This document shows, one piece after another, positions 58,401 through 64,000 of a stretch of DNA of 64,000 bases (the stretch's first letter is position 1; each line of letters starts with the position of its first letter). The translations under genes and the position numbers were made by a program. The notes beneath the pieces are model-generated. The model saw nothing but the letters and a program-made list of their open reading frames with translations, searched no databases and was not told where the DNA came from. This DNA comes from Numida meleagris. Taxonomy: Eukaryota > Chordata > Aves > Galliformes > Numididae. The stretch covers positions 7,152,365 through 7,216,364 of the forward strand of contig NC_034421.1 in the NCBI RefSeq assembly GCF_002078875.1, read 5' to 3'.

Positions 58401-59103
58401 TGCTTCCCCCAGCAGTGGTGTCTCAGGTCCTGCTGCTTGCCAATCCGCACAAAGTACGTGCCAGCGGTTCTGCTGTGGGTCACTAAATGTGGCAGTAACG
58501 GGTGGGGTATTTGTGTGAAGGGCAGGGACAGCGTTATCTGCAAGGAGATGTGTGGGAAGGACATGCTGGGTTGTGCTGGAGGATGTTTTTTCCACTGTAA
58601 CAGCTTTTCAGGATTGAAGGGGCAGTGACTGCAGCGGCCTGCACAGTTGTGCTTGTCCCCCTGCTGGGATGGCACCTCGGAGACATCCTGCAGCTGTCTG
58701 CAGCTAATGGCATGACCAACGTGTGTCTCCTTTGTTGCGCTGATAAATAATTAAGGGACAGAAGGATGTAAGGAAGAATCCCATCACTGAGGGGGGTGGC
58801 CAGGCCTGGATTTCTAAACGTGCTGTGGAGCCTGTGTGGGTCTCCCTTTCGTGGCTCTTATGTTGTCATCTGGGCCCTGCTGAGCTCTCTGTTTCAGAGG
58901 GTGGTTCAGTGCAGCAGGGCTGTGAGGAATGGGATGGAAGGAAGCCCAGGAGGCTGCAGCCGTGACATGCCCCTCTCTGCTTTCTTCTCTCTCAGGATCC
59001 CATCCGCTTGAAGTACAAGCTGGCGTTCAGGCACGGGGTGCAACCTGTCACGGAGGTGGGAGAGGTGACCGGCTTCCCGGGAGCAGAGCTGTGGGGCAGC
59101 TGA
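49473..59103 (+). CDS. GGA2: GGA2, Golgi-localized gamma-ear ARF-binding adaptor 2
   Basis: GGA2 is a monomeric clathrin adaptor that sorts mannose-6-phosphate receptors at the trans-Golgi network. Coding exons: 49473-49506, 49864-49948, 50144-50219, 50688-50786, 51395-51518, 51929-52032, 52530-52610, 53276-53413, 54414-54495, 54799-54918, 55158-55361, 55611-55666, 55963-56138, 56853-57022, 57771-57940, 58343-58453, 58996-59103. They join to 645 codons plus TGA (human 613). The VHS domain covers about residues 5-140 (KFRFLNELIKVLSPKYYG), GAT about 165-300 (ARF and ubiquitin binding), a Ser/Pro-rich hinge about 300-515, and the gamma-ear domain about 517-645. The hinge has LIDFS (340-344) where a clathrin box is expected. 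Two donors are weak (GTTCAG after exon 5, GTTTGT after exon 11). Synteny with COG7 and EARS2 separates it from GGA1 and GGA3. Confidence 0.95.
51073..51091 (+). repeat. Poly(A) run in GGA2 intron 4
   Basis: Nineteen consecutive A. It is a simple repeat, with no adjoining retroelement that I recognise. Confidence 0.8.
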
Positions 59104-59387
59104 ACTTCGTTAGGCCCAGACGTCGCTGTTTGCCTCGGGGCAGCGGGGCCCTCAGTGCCAGGACGGCTGCCTGGCCTCGGCCGTGCCCTCTCCTGCCCCG
59201 CCGCTGCCCGTGTCCGGCTGCTTCTGTCCGCATCACCGCCCTGCTCTGCGGAGCCCATGCCGTGCAGCCTGCCCTCTGCTTCCACACGAGCGTTCCCTCC
59301 TGTGTTCCGGGCCGATTTTCCCTCTTTAGGTGTATGTTGGGTGGCAGGGGGCGGGCCCGGCCCCGCGCCGAGCGCGCTGCGTGGCTG

Positions 59388-59393
59388 CATAAA
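59388..59393 (+). terminator. Candidate GGA2 poly(A) signal (variant CATAAA)
   Basis: No AATAAA or ATTAAA is present in the 507 bp between the GGA2 stop and the COG7 ATG. CATAAA, a known weak variant, is followed within 30-40 nt by a GT-rich stretch (GGCGTTGTGTTTTATT), which makes it the best candidate. Confidence 0.4.
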
Positions 59394-59394
59394 A

Positions 59395-59610
59395 CCAAAG
59401 CTGTTGGCGGACCTGGCCTGGCGTTGTGTTTTATTAACGCCCCCCGAGGCGGGGCGACCGAACGGCGCCGGGTGGGGGGAGGAGGGGGGGGCAGTGGGGG
59501 AACGCTGCGCTGGGGCGGCCCCGCCCCGGGGAGGGCCGACGGTGCCACATCGTACGGCGGCCGGGAGGGGCGGGGCGGGCTGCGCTGCCTGCTGGGCCCG
59601 GCGCGGAACC
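59395..59610 (+). promoter_or_regulatory. COG7 CpG-rich promoter region
   Basis: About 215 bp of very GC-rich sequence with several GGGGCGGG-type Sp1 boxes between the GGA2 3' end and the COG7 ATG. No TATA box is seen. Confidence 0.5.
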
Positions 59611-63160
<3,550 letters not shown>

Positions 63161-64000
63161 GTGCAGTTGCTGTTTAATATTGGTGGGAGGGGTGGTATGG
63201 GAGAGGACAAGAAGAACCACACTCTTAACTCTCAAAGCTCAGAGTAATTCATCAGTATTCACTCTTTGAGTTATTCTGTGTCCTGTCAGTGTAAGACAGG
63301 GCTTGCAGCTTTCAGTCTCTTGTCTAACTCTTGCAGACAAAGTTTGATTTCCGCTGTCCTACCAACAGCAAGGTTGCTGTGTTATTGACATAAAAGCTGC
63401 TCTATCATTTTCATCTGTATCTTAAGTTAAATCTAATTTGTTGGTGTTGTAAATGTGTTCTGCTGCATGACATCTGAAATGCCCCAACTGATTTATCACT
63501 TGGCCTGGAGGAAACCCTCAAGGTCAAACCACGACCAATTTGTGTCACTTAGCACAAGATGTTTTGGGGGGCTTCTGCTATCACCTCTTGAAGTTTTTCT
63601 TGACAAGAATAATGCAAGATCCCAAAAAGCTGTTGTCGTTCTGTAGTTAAATGAAGAAATGAGCTCACGTTGTTGAGCCTATAAGAGTTTTTCATCCATG
63701 AAGGGTAGGAGATTCTTATCTTCATGTTACGAAGCTTGCTCCCAAGTGCTTAGCCTCATCGTGCAAAGGAGCTCAGTGTTTTCTTGCAATGTATTTTTTC
63801 TGCCTAATGGTCTGATGTGAATTATGGGTCAGATGTCTTCTTACATGTTAGCAGGTATCTCTTAAACTGGAGATCAAAAGAGAGAAATGGCACACAGCAC
63901 AAACTTTGTGTCATTTACTCTGTGTGCTTTTGCTTTCTGAAGAATTGTTGGACTTTTTTCCTGCTTTTTACTTTCTGTGGCGGCCTTGCTGCAGGAGACT
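63161..64000 (+). other. COG7 intron 6 (partial)
   Basis: No further COG7 exon is recognisable to the window end. The expected next peptide (following WATQ) is not encoded here in any frame I checked. No repeat is identified. Confidence 0.6.

Overview
The window is avian genomic DNA, most likely from a galliform such as chicken. Evidence for this is the short introns, several GC-rich CpG-island promoters, four CR1 LINE fragments and one LTR resembling a known avian ERV family. It contains eight protein-coding genes. I recognised all of them from their translated exons, and their human orthologues lie together on 16p12. Species and chromosome are inference. There is no microbial operon, CRISPR array or obviously new system here. 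The noteworthy content is in splice sites, promoters, lineage-specific protein changes, repeats and a rearranged gene order.

Layout, left to right. PALB2 (minus, running off the left edge; exons between 1 and 9319) shares a 125-bp head-to-head promoter with DCTN5 (plus, 9445-12207). Beyond DCTN5, either in a long 3' UTR or in intergenic DNA, lies a chimeric repeat: an LTR fused to a CR1 reverse-transcriptase fragment. PLK1 (plus, 17478-22370) has a CCAAT plus CHR (TTTGAA) cell-cycle promoter and converges tail-to-tail on ERN2 (minus, 31843-24031), which encodes IRE1-beta. UBFD1 (minus, 42144-36737, with a 3' UTR of about 3.9 kb) follows and is head-to-head with EARS2 (plus, 42488-48834). Their shared promoter contains four perfectly phased 17-bp repeats, each with an inverted CCAAT box. 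GGA2 (plus, 49473-59103) and COG7 (plus, from 59611, running off the right edge) complete the window in a tight tandem arrangement.

For all complete genes I could define every coding exon, with reading phase preserved at each junction: DCTN5 182 aa, PLK1 595 aa, ERN2 957 aa, UBFD1 280 aa, EARS2 502 aa and GGA2 645 aa. PALB2 (at least 1,332 residues) and COG7 (first 269 residues) are cut by the window edges.

The genes do not form one pathway. PALB2 serves homologous recombination. PLK1 and DCTN5 serve mitosis and dynein transport. ERN2 is an ER-stress kinase/RNase. GGA2 and COG7 act in Golgi traffic. EARS2 charges mitochondrial tRNA-Glu. UBFD1 is a ubiquitin-like-domain protein. Their link is conserved linkage, but the UBFD1-EARS2-GGA2-COG7 block sits beside ERN2 in an arrangement that differs from human, and NDUFAB1 is missing from its usual place.
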